Source: Anaspis maculata
Taxonomy: Eukaryota; Arthropoda; Insecta; Coleoptera; Scraptiidae
Assembly: GCA_949128115.1 (NCBI GenBank)
Contig: OX421961.1
Span: 87,837,277 to 87,901,276, forward strand
Length of the DNA: 64,000 nt
Direction: 5' to 3'
Under the pieces are notes generated by a model. The model saw nothing but the letters and a program-made list of their open reading frames with translations. It was not told the DNA's origin and ran no database searches. Positions 24,223-37,000 of this stretch are shown here, one piece after another. The translations under genes and the position numbers were made by a program. The stretch's first letter is position 1. Every line of letters begins with the position of its first letter.

Positions 24223-24986
24223 ATGGCGAAGTCCAAGAATCATACTAATCACAATCAAAGTGAGTTTTTTTTAATATAAATGAAACGTGTTCGTCAACAA
24301 AATGTTGTTTTCGTTTTAGACCGCAAGGCCCACAGGAATGGTATCAAGAAGCCCAAGAGGTTCCTCCACGAATCCACATTGGGTGTAAGTACTCTCAAGT
24401 CCAGTTGGGTTTAGGATCATGCTGAAGTGTCTTAATATGAATTTATATCCTGTACACTTCTTACTTTCAGTAGAATGACTTTTTGAAGCCAAATTGAAGT
24501 GACAAGCTGGAACGCTAGGAGGATACCTACGGCTGATGGCCGCTGATAGTTTTGCACCAAAACTTTGCAGGTGCCATTAGCCCTAGCCGTAGCCCCCCAG
24601 CTTGTCACTTTATTTTTGCTTCAAAAAGTCATTCTACTGAATTTTAAACGTGAACGGCAACTAACTTCCTGATGTGAACCTATCAATTTTTGTTGACCTA
24701 TTTCTACGTGTCTTCTATGCTGACACAACCAATGGTTCAAGTGCAGACTGATATACCTACATTGTGTTCGTTTAAAATGCATCTAATCCCTCCTTATTAA
24801 TTGGGGAGATGAAAGATTTGCTGCATTTCATTTTAGTTTTGCTTTAAACTGTTACTGACTAGATTTTTTCTATTGCAGATGGACGCAAAATTCTTGAAGA
24901 ACCAGCGTTTTTCAAAGAGGCATAATTTGAACACAGCTCAGCAAATCAAACGTGCCGCTGAGAGGAAAGCAAAGGCCAAGAAGTGA
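24223..24986 (+). CDS. RpL29: Ribosomal protein eL29 (L29), complete
   Basis: Coding exons 24223-24259, 24320-24384, 24879-24986: 69 residues, very basic. MAKSKNHTNHNQ, RKAHRNGIKKP and FLKNQRFSKRHN are diagnostic of eukaryotic eL29 of the large ribosomal subunit. A non-coding first exon ends at about 24019 (GAG|GTAAGA) and the second begins at 24192. A pyrimidine run near 23971 (TTCTCTTTTT) could be a 5'TOP start, expected for a ribosomal-protein gene. AATAAA at 25079. The 3' end lies only about 65 bp from the convergent TRAIP stop codon. The last intron carries a MITE (24449-24658) also present at 27373-27552. Confidence 0.97.
24449..24658. mobile_element. MITE family C, copy 1 (RpL29 intron)
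   Basis: Inner TIRs CAGTAGAATGACTTTTTGAA / TTCAAAAAGTCATTCTACTG; outer flanks CTGTACACTTCTTA / AAACGTGAACGG are also imperfectly inverted. Second copy at 27373-27552. Confidence 0.88.
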
Positions 24987-25148
24987 GATGTGAATTAAAT
25001 ACGAAGTAAATTTTGTATTGAAACTTTTGTCTTTTCATTTCAATTCACCCTTTTGAAAATCATAAATTAATGCACCAAAATAAAAAGGTGTAATAATAGC
25101 AACTACATTATAGGTTTAAAAAAAAAAGTTTTGTAATATTGAATATTT

Positions 25149-26693
25149 TCATTTTTTTGTAAAAAGAGCTGGTCCCAGTTTTCTAAACTTTGAAGATGGC
25201 ATGGTTGAAATAGCTGATCTTGGTCGTTTAACACCTGCAATGGTAGGTTTAGGCGATGGGAATGTCTCTTCTTTGCCATGTCCACCCAGGCCGTTGTAAA
25301 CCATTGCAGAGTTTGCCACTTTTGTCTTATTTACTTGCATCACACTTGATTTGAAAATCGTCAACTGGAACAGTGAATAATGACATTTTGAAATGTATTG
25401 AAAAGCACGTACCTTGTTCCCAGCAGACTGAGCGATTTCAGGACTTTTTCGAAGGGATGAGTAGTTATTGAAAGTATTTGACTTGACCTGCACATAAGGT
25501 GAGGTTGAATCTAATATTTCGAGCACTCTTTCGCCCTAGAAATCAACAAATGTACCAATTATTCATGTTGATATAATATATAAAAAAAATACCACAGCCG
25601 GCGACTCTTCCTGATTAATTTCTCCGCATGGTTTTCGAGAGTATGCGACTGGACTTTCATAAATTAACCTTTCAATATTTGCTGTAGCTTTCCCGTTCTC
25701 TTGCAAGGTCTTTAGTTTACACTTTAAAAACTCCTTCTCTTTTTTGGACTCTTCCAATTCTTTTCTGAAAATCAATTTTTATTTCAACTCTGAAGTGTAA
25801 ATGAACAAGCCAAATCCATACTTGAGTGCTTTATTCGTTATCTCCAGAGTAGTGATTTCCTTTTTGAACCTTGTGAAGTCATTTCGAGTTTGTTTGTATT
25901 TAAAGTCCGCTTCCCTTTTCTTTCTGTCCGAATCTAATAAAGCCCTGAAACATGTTACGATATGTATAGGTACATTAATACCACATCCAACTTACTTTTT
26001 CAAAGTGGCTACACAAAGTGCCAAAGATTCTGGGCTCTCTTCTTTTCTCAGCATGTCATTGACTTGTTCTCTGGTGCCTTCAATGGCTAATTGCACTGAT
26101 TCCATGTCTTTCAACTTTTGTTGCATCTCGCAAAGTTGTGCCGTCAATTTATTGACTTCTTTCGATTTCAGTTTGAAAAATGAGACTTTTTCCTGTAATT
26201 CCAATACAGCACTCCTATAGCTTTTGGCTTCTGCCTCTGAATCAGCTACTTCCTTCCTAAAACACTTTTAATGAAGCAATTTCCCAAGTACTTAAATATG
26301 AGCTACAGCCTCACCTTAACACCTTAATTTGATTTTTAACTTTTTTATATCTCTCACCACTTTCATACAAAGCTTTGTCTTTGTCTTTCAAACTAATTTG
26401 AACTGTATCAAGTTTACTTTGTAAAGTAACAACATCATCTTTAATGTGGTCTGTATTAGCTAAATTGAAATAAATCCGGTGCATCGTTTTTTCTGTAGCA
26501 CGATTCCTGCACTGTGGGCATGTTTTCGATCTGTAAAATGCTATGATGTCAAGTTCTATTTTGGAAAATCAAAAACATACCTTTCAATCCACTGAATCAA
26601 ACATACATAATGAAATATGTGACCACAAGGTACAACATATATGTCTGATGATGGAAGCAGCATATCACTGCAAATTATGCAAGTTACATTCAT
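25149..26693 (-). CDS. TRAIP: TRAIP-like RING-H2 E3 ubiquitin ligase (Drosophila nopo family), 7 exons
   Basis: Exons in transcript order: 26581-26693, 26315-26530, 25996-26256, 25822-25944, 25593-25764, 25413-25535, 25149-25364; 407 residues (human TRAIP 469). An N-terminal RING-H2 has ligands C5, C8, C23, H25, H28, C31, C42, C45, followed by a long charged coiled coil (about residues 60-270) and a basic C-terminal tail. VYNGLGG in the tail matches the FDGLGG region of human TRAIP. Known role of the family: replisome-coupled ubiquitin ligase that triggers CMG unloading at crosslinks and in mitosis; nopo acts in embryonic genome maintenance. A PIP-box-like final motif of vertebrate TRAIP is not obvious here; the protein ends in GPALFTKK. 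Convergent with RpL29. Confidence 0.93.
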
Positions 26694-26781
26694 TTTATTG
26701 CCTGTAAACAAGAAATGAGGTTAATTTAACGAACTTCTGTTTAATAATTGAAAAAAACTGGATTAAACAAACTTTGTCACA

Positions 26782-26949
26782 ATGGAACTAGCTGGTAAAG
26801 GAGTACAAAATCCTTGGCGGTCACTAAAAAAATTATCTTGTTTTTTAACGTCAAAGCAAGAGCAAGAAGTTTTGGAATTCAAATCCACCAAGTTGAGGTA
26901 TCAACCCACTGCCACCCGCGATTTGAATGACTATTTGAGTCTGCTCTGA
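26782..26949 (+). CDS. Candidate small ORF (55 aa), divergent from TRAIP, unknown function
   Basis: ATG in good context (TCACAATGG) at 26782 runs 55 codons to TGA at 26947-26949. The peptide is basic, starts MELAGKGVQNPWRSLKK and ends NDYLSLL; no signal or membrane segment. Its ATG is 88 bp from the TRAIP ATG on the other strand, so the two would share a bidirectional promoter. I do not recognise it; it may be a chance ORF in the TRAIP upstream region or the first exon of something larger. Confidence 0.3.
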   Translation: MELAGKGVQNPWRSLKKLSCFLTSKQEQEVLEFKSTKLRYQPTATRDLNDYLSLL

Positions 26950-27230
26950 GCTCTGACATTGACAGCTCGGTTCCCGCAAAAACCAAACGGAACGCGCGCA
27001 TCACATGACAGCGCATTGCGCATTGTTGCCTTGATCAACATTGCATCTTTGAAAGGTAATCCCACTGAATTATCCGAATGTTTTGTTTATTGTTCTGTTT
27101 CAAGTTCTATCGCGTGTATTGCTGACAATAGCAATGTCTGAAAAAGAGGCACTTTATTCCATAAATTTAACTGGCAAGCGGTGTAACTCGGTTTCATTTT
27201 ATATCAAGATTAGGCGGCATGACTTTCAAC

Positions 27231-27302
27231 GGTCCCATGGTGTAATGGTTAGCACTCTGGACTCTGAATCCAGCGATCCGAGTTCAAATCTCGGTGGGAC
27301 CT
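27231..27302 (+). tRNA. tRNA-Gln: tRNA-Gln (anticodon CTG)
   Basis: A 72-nt cloverleaf: acceptor GGTCCCA pairs with TGGGACC plus discriminator T; anticodon stem CTGGA/TCCAG with loop CTCTGAA, anticodon CTG at 27264-27266; T-arm with GTTCAAATC as the B box. No intron. A run of nine T at 27306-27314 is a Pol III terminator. It is a perfect tRNA rather than a decayed SINE head. Confidence 0.96.
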
Positions 27303-27372
27303 GCATTTTTTTTTCTCAAAACAAATGCAACTTTCTTATTTGAAAAAAAAAAATGCGAAGTAGTACCTATAT

Positions 27373-27552
27373 CCCGTCCACTTCTTATAATCAGTAGAAT
27401 GACTTTTTGGAGCAAAAATTAAGTGACAAGCTGGAGCGCTGGGAGGATACATACGGTTGATGGCCGCTGATGATAGTTCGCTCTAAGACTTTGCAGGTGC
27501 CACTTTATTTTTGCTCCAAAAAGTCATTCTACTGAATTTAAAACGTGAACGG
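27373..27552. mobile_element. MITE family C, copy 2
   Basis: Same termini and internal word AAGTGACAAGCTGGA as the copy in the RpL29 intron. It begins about 70 bp after the tRNA-Gln gene. Confidence 0.88.
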
Positions 27553-27680
27553 CATAATACATCAGTCCTTTTTTAGCGCACTTCTCCAAACGGGAAGGCG
27601 TTTTTGTCCTCGCTTTGTCCGTCCGTCCGTCACAGCATCTAGTCCTAGACGAAAAGGTTTCTTCAAAAAAATTTCACTTA

Positions 27681-28400
27681 TTCAATGGGTAGCTCATGAC
27701 CTTGTATCCCTAACCAAGAAAAATCTCGACGAAATAAAGATAAACAATTACAATACTAACAATTTAGTGTGGCGCGGCATCGCCGTTGAATGTTGCATTT
27801 CAGAAGCCGGCCTGATCTCGAAAGTTATCACATGCGAGGAAGTACCCGATCTTATCATTTTACAATAATACATTTGCGGAGTTATATTTAGAGGAGAATT
27901 TGAACTTTATTTTAATAAAAATTCCACATCGGTGCGAGGTACCAGTCAATAGTTATTAATTTTTGAAAATGACTCTGAACCTACGGCTCGGCCGCAAATG
28001 ATTAATCGTTGCTTGCTGATGGTGCTTGATATCCTTTCCTCCGAACAAAACGAAATCCAATACAGAATAAGATATTTCAACTCGAATGGGTAGCTCATGG
28101 CCTTGGTACGGGAATCAAGAAAGATCTTGCCGAAATAATCATGAACAATTACAAAAATAACATTTTGGTGTAAGGCGGCTTCGCCGATCAAGTGCTGGCA
28201 TTCGCGGTAAAATGTAGAAAGTTGCGATATGCGGGCAACTACAATTTCTTATGGAAATACATCACTACATGTACGGATTATATTTAGAGAACAATTTGAA
28301 CTTTCTTTTGACAAAAACTCCATTTTGATCCGACCGTCGGGTCAATTGTTATGAATTTTTGAAAACGACCGCCAAGCTACGGCTCGGCGAATACGCGGCT
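27681..28400. repeat. Two-copy tandem repeat, unit about 400 bp
   Basis: Units begin at about 27681 and 28083 with TGGGTAGCTCATG(A/G)CCTTG. Later landmarks ATATTTAGAG(G)A(G)AA, TTTGAACTTT and CTACGGCTCGGC recur in the same order, the last at about 27982 and 28379. Confidence 0.75.
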
Positions 28401-28684
28401 CCACAAATTTAAAATCAGACGTGCCATTAACGTTATTCAACATTTTGAAATAGCCAATACTAGGTACCTGAAGGATAATGGCACTCAAGCTACGAAACAT
28501 GTTCGCTCAATAACAAAAAAAAGTAAGTAGGTAGGTATCACTAAAAATCATGTGACGGACTATAATTTTTTCGGTTTTTCGATAAAAAAGAAATGTTACA
28601 ATTCAAAAATAAACCCGATATTTGTGTTCAGAAGGTCGAAATCAGTTGGAGATTTTTTTTTGTAAGTAACAGAATGACGCTTAT

Positions 28685-28715
28685 GTGGCCGGTTTGTCTG
28701 TCTGTCTGTCTGTCT
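28685..28715. repeat. (TCTG)n microsatellite
   Basis: Tandem TCTG units. The same short motif also occurs in the foldback-family repeats at 75-92 and 7092-7103. Confidence 0.85.
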
Positions 28716-29276
28716 GTCCGTGTAAAAATTAAGACGCTGTACTCCTTCTCGAGAATTGAAACAAGAGCCTTGGAATTTTTTCCGGTAATTGTTGACGACC
28801 ACTACTTCTCGACTTCAGCCACCAACTTTTCACGGTAGGTAGACACCACCACAACATCACGTTCGTCGACCGTAGTTTCCTGGGGAAACCACTATTTCCA
28901 CTGTAAAATGCCCCTCCTTTCCATTACTTGTCCTACGACGTAAGTACATGCAAGAAGGAAGCGTCCTATATAGCTGTTTGAGTGGTTGCCTAACTCTTAG
29001 AAAATGCTAGTCGAGAAGTAGTCGTCGTCAACAATTACCTTTTTTCCGATAGATAGCTGATGTCCCCAAGCCCAAGGGTGACCAATGGGCACTATTTTTG
29101 TTATCCATACATCATTATTATTATCATTATTATCATTATTATCAAAAAACAGAGATCTCCTGTGCACTTCAAAGAAGTTAAACTTCTCTTCGGGAAATAA
29201 AGCTACAGCCCTTAAAAACGGAACTTTATCCGATGGATAGCTTAGGTCCTCAAGGACTAAATAATAGGCAGATTGG

Positions 29277-29675
29277 CTTTCATAATTCCGCCGCCATCTT
29301 GGCTGCCATATTGAAATCTCTCATTAGTGTAACGATTTTCATGAAACTTGGAACTTACATTTGTCTCGTAGGATCATTTTCATTTTCAAGTCAAATTTCA
29401 TGATTCCGTCACCATCTTGGCCGCCATATTGAAATTTCTTATTAGTGTAACGATTTTCATGAAACTTGGAACTTACCTTTGTCTCGTATGATCTTTCTTA
29501 TTTCAAGCTGAGTTTCATGATCCCGCTGCCATCTTGCAATCTCTTATTAGTGGAACGATTTCCATGAAACTTGGAACTTACCCTTGTCGAGTAGGTGCCA
29601 TCATTCTGATTTTCAAGCCGAATTTCATGATTATGCCGAAATTTAGGCCGCCATATTGAAATTTTTTGCCCAAGT
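29277..29675. repeat. Minisatellite, about 115-125-bp units, 3.5 copies
   Basis: Repeated phrases: GCCGCCATATTGAAAT, CTTATTAGTGTAACGATTTT and CATGAAACTTGGAACTTAC at about 29342, 29460 and 29564. Non-coding. Confidence 0.85.
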
Positions 29676-31060
29676 AACAGTAGTGAACCCTATAATTACT
29701 TAAAATCTTGCGTTCACTAATCCTTCAAAAAGGAAGTGCGCTACTGAGCCTCATGCTCATGAGGCATATTCGCTTGTTTTTAAGTCCATTGTGGTGCAAA
29801 GGCGCACACCTTTGCATGCACTCTCGCCTCGCCAATCAAGAAATTTAGCAATTAAGGACGGAGTTATTGATAATAAAATAAGCGTTGCTTAATAAAAATA
29901 ATCTTACCATTTAGGTCTCTTTCGAAAGCTACAAGGATGGACTTTGGTTTGAGCCATTGGCATTTACAAAATCGAATAATAATTTCTTTGATTTTTGATA
30001 CAATAAGCGTTGCGGAATCAATCCCTCTAGGATTGACAGAATCTTACCATTGTGAACATCTAGCTTTTACTAGCTCATTGAGCCCGCGTGTGAAGCCCGG
30101 ATGATTGGGACACCACGACCGCGACCGGGCAGTCGGTGAGCAAGATGTGGATAGGCAGCAGCTCGTGAGGACACGGCGCCGATATTGCTTATACTCAAGT
30201 ACCTTCTGCTGGAAGTAGTCCGTTTTGTGAATATCCATCTCTTTCGACAATTAAACATCGTTACCAACTTTATTCTTCCGAAACTTCCGATAGCACCATT
30301 TTGAAGTTGGCGACTTCTAGACAAAAGTGTGATACCGAATGTTGAATTGGCTTTCCAAAAATGTGAAAACACGTTGAAATCCGCACATTTTCTGTCCACG
30401 TTACAGCCCCTGAACTGACACTATGCAAATTGTGACGTAAAATCCGGAAATAAATTTTGAGTAATTTCCACTGAGTTTTAGCCTCGGTTTTAGCAGACGC
30501 TGTATCTCAGATACTATCGACCACAAAGTAATGAGTTTAGTAGGTACTGATCTTTTGAGAATTTAACGGGCTACATTTGCTTCGCAGGTTTTAGTGTTCT
30601 AAAGGTGATAGTTTACAAGTTATTCAGAAAAATTTTCAAGGATGCGCTCTTTTATTGGTTCTAAAAAAAATCCAAGCCTTGGAAATTTCAGGAATTTCAG
30701 TATGTCATTCTACGTTAAATTCTGCATCGATCCACCAAATTTTGTCATTTTACGAATTTATTTCCGGTTCGGGCAGATTTTTGCTTAATTTGACTGGACT
30801 AACTATGAAATACGCCATACGAGAAATTTCTTTGAATTCAGAAATACCCCTTTATATCCCCCAAAACATGGATATTTGGGCAAAACAAAAAAAAAACATC
30901 AATAAAGGATAACGCTTCGCTCCTCGTGCGTCAAAATGACGCGTGTGACAATACGATGTGTCCTATAAAACTTGTATTATAATATACTATTTTCGCACGC
31001 AAAAATTGAAAACAAACAGCATTTAAAATGTAGAACAACTTTATTGTTCTGAGATAAAAA
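29676..31060. other. No gene seen
   Basis: Intergenic sequence upstream of the 3' end of Mthfd1. Short ORFs of 70-110 codons on both strands near 30050-30400 and 30655-30912 look like chance. No clear repeat recognised. Confidence 0.5.
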
Positions 31061-31064
31061 CCCC

Positions 31065-34000
31065 TTAAAACAATCCTTCGATTTCTCCAGTCTCAGTATT
31101 GAGATCAATATCATAAATCGATGGTCTTGTCGGCAATCCAGGCATCGTTGAAATCTACGAAATTCATCAAAATCAGGGTTTTCATTCACTTCCAACGATG
31201 AAAATGTATACTTTACCTCTCCCACAATTGGAATGACAAATCCAGCTCCCACAGATAAAGACACATCATTGATGTTCAAGGTCCATCCAGTTGGAGCTCC
31301 TTTGATATTTGCATCACCAGTCAAAGAATTTGACGTCTTAGCCATACAAATGGGCAAACTGCCGTAGCCAGTTTTCTGGTACGTGCTCAACTTTTCGATC
31401 ACATGAGGAGTGTATGAAACGGCACCAGCTCCGTACATTTCTTTGGCTATTTTTTCGATTTTCTGTTCCAAAGACTGATTCAGATCATACAAAAAGTTGA
31501 ATTTGGACGCTTTATCACACGCAGATATGACAGCATCGGCTAGTTTTACGGCTCCTAGTCCGCCTTCAGCCCAGTGATTGCAAACGACCGCATCAAAAGC
31601 TCCATTTTGTAAGGCCGCTTGTCTCACCAGTTCTGTTTCAGCGTCTGTATCATTTCTATATTTTTTTCAAATTAATGATCGAGAGTTCTAAATAAAGGGA
31701 AAGGAAAACTTACGAATGCTTGTTGATGGCAACGATGACAGGAAGACCAAACTTTTGACCATTGTTGATGTGTTTGATCAAATTGGGAAGACCCTTACTG
31801 ACTAGATCTATGTTTTCTTGAACGTACTCGGGCTTCAGTGGTGCACCAGGCGTTACAGCCGGGCCACCTCCGTGCATTTTCAATGCCCTGACGGTAGTCA
31901 CTAGAACGACAGCGTGTGGGATATCGCCGGACGCTCTGCACTTGATGTCAAAGAACTTTTCCATGCCTATGTCAGATCCGAAGCCGGCTTCAGTGACGAC
32001 GTATCCTTTTTCTCCGACCAATTTCAAAGCAATTTTGTCGGCCAAAATAGAAGAACATCCATGCGCGATGTTGGCGAACGGACCTGCATGCACGAGGACT
32101 GGAGAGCCTTCCAAAGTCTGCATCATGGTTGGTTCAACTGTGTCTTTTAGAAGTACCAGTACTGCTCCAGTGACTCCAAGGTCATCTGCTGTGACGGGTC
32201 CACCGTTCTTATCCAAAGCCACCACGATGTTCGCGATTCTTTTTTTGAAGTCTTGGAGGTTCTTAGCCAGGGCAAGGATTGCCATCAATTCGCTCGCAAC
32301 AGAAATCGCGAAACTTGTTTCCCTAACCAGTCCTTTTTCAGTCGGCGATTGCCCTATGGTGATTTTGCGCAAATATCTGTCATTGATGTCCATTACTGTG
32401 AAACATTTCGAAGTGCTTACTCACTGATTATACCGGGTGTTTATAAATGTCTGTGATTGCATCGCCTTTGGAATCCGCTTTCGATCACTACAATTGCGCC
32501 GTTACTGCGTTTTTCGGCCTGACCCATGCCTGCCGCGATCACAGATTCTTATAAACACCCCGTATAAAGTCTGGGATCCTCGCGCCTCAAAACTTTCTTC
32601 GTATATAATTCATAATTTTAGAACTTGAGGCGCTAAAATCCTGCTTACTGGTAGATAATGGCCCATTTCTCTTGTCATGTTGAAATTTCTCTGCGATTGG
32701 ATTGGTAATTTTCTTGAGAACAGGTCCAAATTGATTTTTAGAAGAAAATAACCGTTTTTAAGAGAAAGATCACTCCAATCGCAGTGGAATTTTGACAAGG
32801 TAAGGATAATTACCCATTCTCTACCAATTCTCTACCAGTAAGGATTTGTGAAACCACAGCACATCATGTTCAAAAACCATAAATTGAATACCATTTCGAA
32901 GGAAGTTTTGAGACTCGAGAATCCCAACCTTTGTAGATAGGTGTATCAATAGGTTTGTTCCATCAGAAATCTCAAACTAGTCAGAGCCAATGAGAAGCGC
33001 CCAAATCAGTTTGCAAACTGTATTTCTCGATTCCTATTGGCTCTGACTAGTTTGAAACTCTTGATGAAACAAACCTATTGTACGACATAATACGATATAA
33101 AAAGACGTTATCGTTACCCTCACCCACCTCTCTTCCAAAGAATATTGTTAACATCAATGTTCAAACGAGAAAACTTGGTTTGCTCTTCAGGTGTTAAATC
33201 ATCAGGATTGGTTTTGTTGATGCCAAGCTTTTGAAGTCGCCGAAGTTGGATTGGTGAAAACTTCCTTGTTCCTTTGACAGTTGGTACTAAACGGCTGTAT
33301 AAAGCGGTATCTTGTTGGGTGGCTTCATGAAAAATTCTGGCGTCCAGCTGGGCGGCTATTAGATTGTTAGCCGCAGTAATGGCATGGATATCTCCAGTCA
33401 AATGCAAGTTGAATTCTTCCATAGGAATAACTTGAGAATAGCCACCGCCGGCTGCTCCACCTTTGATTCCAAATGTGGGACCCTGCGACGGCTGTCTCAA
33501 AGTAGCAAACGCATTTTTACTTTTGTGCGCTGTAAGAGCTTGCACCAAACCCACAGTAGTTGTACTCTTGCCTTCTCCAAGGGGTGTCGGAGTTATCCTT
33601 TAAAATGGAAACTAGTTACCAGTGTAGTCCAGGTAATGGATCCTACCTTACAAAAGGTCGTGGAAGTCGAAAATTTGCAATCTGGTACAGTTTTGTGTGC
33701 GTCCTGATTAATATAGGTACCTACTGAGTTTTCGAATTCGGCCGCTCCTCTCTTGCCGAACCCCTATGTATTCCAACACAGGGTAGGGATTTTTAAAGAC
33801 TACCAACTGTACCAACATCGCATGGGGTGGGCATCATCGTCCACATTCCACGTGCAAGCACTCCAAATAAATCAAGGAACTTGTTTTCGGGACGAGAATC
33901 CGACCGCCCCCGGTGGGTATCGAACCCACGATTCTTGACATGGTAGTCGAACGTGCTGGCCACCACACCACAAGCTCCTCACAGCTCACAGAAATGCTTC

Positions 34001-37000
34001 CCGTCTACTATAACCTCGATATAACCAATTTTTGGCTACAAAGCCGCATCCACATAGGATTAGAGCAGTGGCAACGGCATATGGTAAGAAATGTAAACTA
34101 AAGGTTTTTTTATATTCAGCGTTCACATCCACTCACAGTAAGAAAAGAATGGCAGTGGCAGTGCCAAACGTTTCTTAATATAGGTAAGTCTATAAGTCTA
34201 AGAAACTTATAATTTAGCTTTCTTACCGCCGTTGCCACTACACTATAATCCTATGTGGATGCGGCTTTATAAATGCCTCTATACGATTCTGGACATCAGC
34301 TCATACCAAATGTCATTCATTTCTATCTGCTAATGAGGATTAAAGATTAAATGAAAAAAAAACGAATCCCGGTTGGGCTCGAGCCTACTCACGACCTTTG
34401 GATTTTGAATTTATCACCGTGTCTACTAAACCGCTTCTTTACTAGGCAGTGATGTTTTTCGCGGTTGAAAAATATCTCCTCCGGCAAACGTGTAATTACT
34501 CTTGGTTCGAAAAGACTTTTTATGCGAAAATATGACAAAACTGACTTAACTCGAGTTAATTACGATCATCTTTTTTCTCCTTGAGCTCGTTCTGGTCTCG
34601 TTATTCTGATAACAGCATTTGTTGACAAGGTGCGACTCAAGAAGTGAAATTACCAACAGCAAATTCAAAACTTCAAAAGTAATTTTTACATTTTTGATTT
34701 TTGTCATCCGACCAGGAGCTGCAGTTTTAACAAAAATGGAACGAAATATCGACAGAGCTACGCAAAGAATTGATGTTGATAGGTGTTTTTTTTTTAATTG
34801 AAGTTGTTCATGTTTTTGATGTTTTACTTTGTATGCATGTTACTTTTCCGTCCGCATGTATGAAGACCTTAGTCCCTAACTCCTGCGGAAAGTATGTTTT
34901 CCGCACTCAACTGTGCTTGCCTGAAAGAGGATCGATGAAGTAATTCTTATTTGGTCCTGAGGCACCATCTTTTCAATGTGGGGGAGCAACCGGCGCCGCG
35001 CCGAATTCGAAAACTCACTGTGTTAATCAGGACACAAAACAGTACCAATAAGTTGCAAATTTTCGACTTTCCCGCGACCTTCTGCAATGTAAATCCCATT
35101 TTAATTTTTATGTGTCGATCGACTGTACAAGAGTGGACCAAACTACATAATTATATGCATTTTATACTTAATTTTATACGTACCCTACTACAACGACATA
35201 ATTTCCACCTCTTTGGGTTTTCAGACGATCCAGAACTGATAAGGAAATTTTTGCTTTCTTGCTTCCATAAGACGACACTTCACCAGGGTAAATACCGATT
35301 TCATCAGCTAATTGCAAGATGTTTTTGGGTTCTTGAGATCTGGCAATTTGGATATCGCTGAAAAGAAGGTTGAGCATTTGAGTTCATGCATTTAATACTT
35401 ATTGGAGCTAAATAAATACCTTGGAACTGGTTGCTGTGATCTCAATGGAAGACTTCTCAAATTCCATTTTGAGTTCAGTAAACGGTCAGCTGCCCTTTGA
35501 GCGCTTAGAACTGTATTCTTCATTAACATTGCCACAGTCATGGGACCTACACCTCCAGGTACAGGAGTTATATACGAAGCCGCCTGGCTGGCTTCTTCAT
35601 AGGCTACATCACCTACCAACCTCTGGCCTGACTTTTTTGTGGGATCTGAAACATTTCATTCATTTGAATTTGTAACACAAAGGCCCTTCCCCTCTCCCTT
35701 TATACCTTGAAGAACTTGAATAATAACACCTTACGAAAATACCGGGAAAAGATTTTTTTGCCACACCTCGGGCCTCGGGCTTTCATGAACCCGAGGCCCA
35801 CATTTACGTTGTCAGATCAAGTCAAGAGTGTTGAGCTCTTGATCCGCAAATAACTTAGATATACACTATACAGGTCGATCACACTATCTCAATTTTATTA
35901 CATGCACGAACGAAAAAATATCATAGTTATCCAAGTTCTCACATTTTCTTCTTTCGTACGAAGTTTCATTTGTTGGTAATAAGTACCTACTCATCTTGAA
36001 TGGGAAAATTCACTCATTTATTATTTTATGATAGTGCATGGTTTATTTATCAATTCTTCCGTGGAAGTAATCTGGAGGTTTTCCGAATTTGAGGTTGGGG
36101 AGCAGATAAGAGACGCTTCAGGTGTGGCAAAAAATAGGAAGAAAAAAATCGAAATCCATGCTAAAGCAAAAAAAAAATTTAGTTGATCGATTGTCCTCAA
36201 ATGCAATAGGTGTCGAGTATGGCATCCAGTCCCGGGATCCTGGGATCCCGTTAGATTTCCAATCCCGAAAATCCCAGGATTTTTCCACCGATAGATCCCG
36301 GGATTTTCGGGACTTATCAAATGATGCATCTTTTCACCTCACTTGAATGAAAAATAGAGTTAATGGCGTTAATGCAAGAAACACAGATTATTCAAGGTGA
36401 GCACACTGAATTTGAAACCATTATTAGTAAGTATTGGTACTTAACAATAATACTTATATTAGAATTAATAGGTGAGGTACATGGAACTTTACACTAAGAG
36501 CAGGTATTTTCACACCAGATACCTCTTCCGGTTACCATACCATCAAACACCATGATGGTATTCAAGGTCCAGGCAAAGTTATATGGATTTGAAAATAGCC
36601 GCCCTTGAAAACTCAAGAACATATCCAAACACATGAAATAAAAGAAAAATGTGATAAAAAAAACAACAATTTCTTTCATCTCGGCAAGTAATTTTTGCTT
36701 CCTCGAAGAAAGCACGCATAATTGCAATGCAACTGCAATGTTTTATTTATGCAAAATAAATACAATGAAATACCAATATTGGTGTCAAATGATGATGTAC
36801 TTGCTTGAATGATCTGTGTTTCTTTTTGACTCTGTTTTCCATTCAACTGAGATGAAAAGCTGCATCATTTGAGAAATCCCGGGATTCGAAATTTTTAATC
36901 CCGAAATCCCGGGATTTCGTTCAAGTCTCGGGATTGGATGCCCTAGTGTCGAGCCAAAACACTCAAAACAGACAACTTTGATTAGCGAAAAAACTAACTC

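Larger units (their letters stand above)
33640..35085. mobile_element. TIR element in the Mthfd1 intron, containing a SINE and a MITE
   Basis: The left arm (about 33650-33745, with AAGTCGAAAATTTGCAA, GTCCTGATTA, GAGTTTTCGAATTCGG) is inverted at about 34990-35075. Arms about 95 bp. Between them sit a SINE and a hairpin MITE. Boundaries approximate. Confidence 0.7.

Noticed and set aside
30044..30399. Minus-strand ORFs of 68 and 109 codons
   Set aside because: Low-complexity, overlapping in two frames, no similarity recognised, no splice context.
32253..32456. Plus-strand ORFs opposite the Mthfd1 ligase domain (31914-32456)
   Set aside because: Antisense shadows of a strongly conserved coding exon.
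34362..34445. tRNA-like B box (GGCTCGAGCCC) on the minus strand
   Set aside because: No A box or convincing cloverleaf; at most a decayed SINE head.
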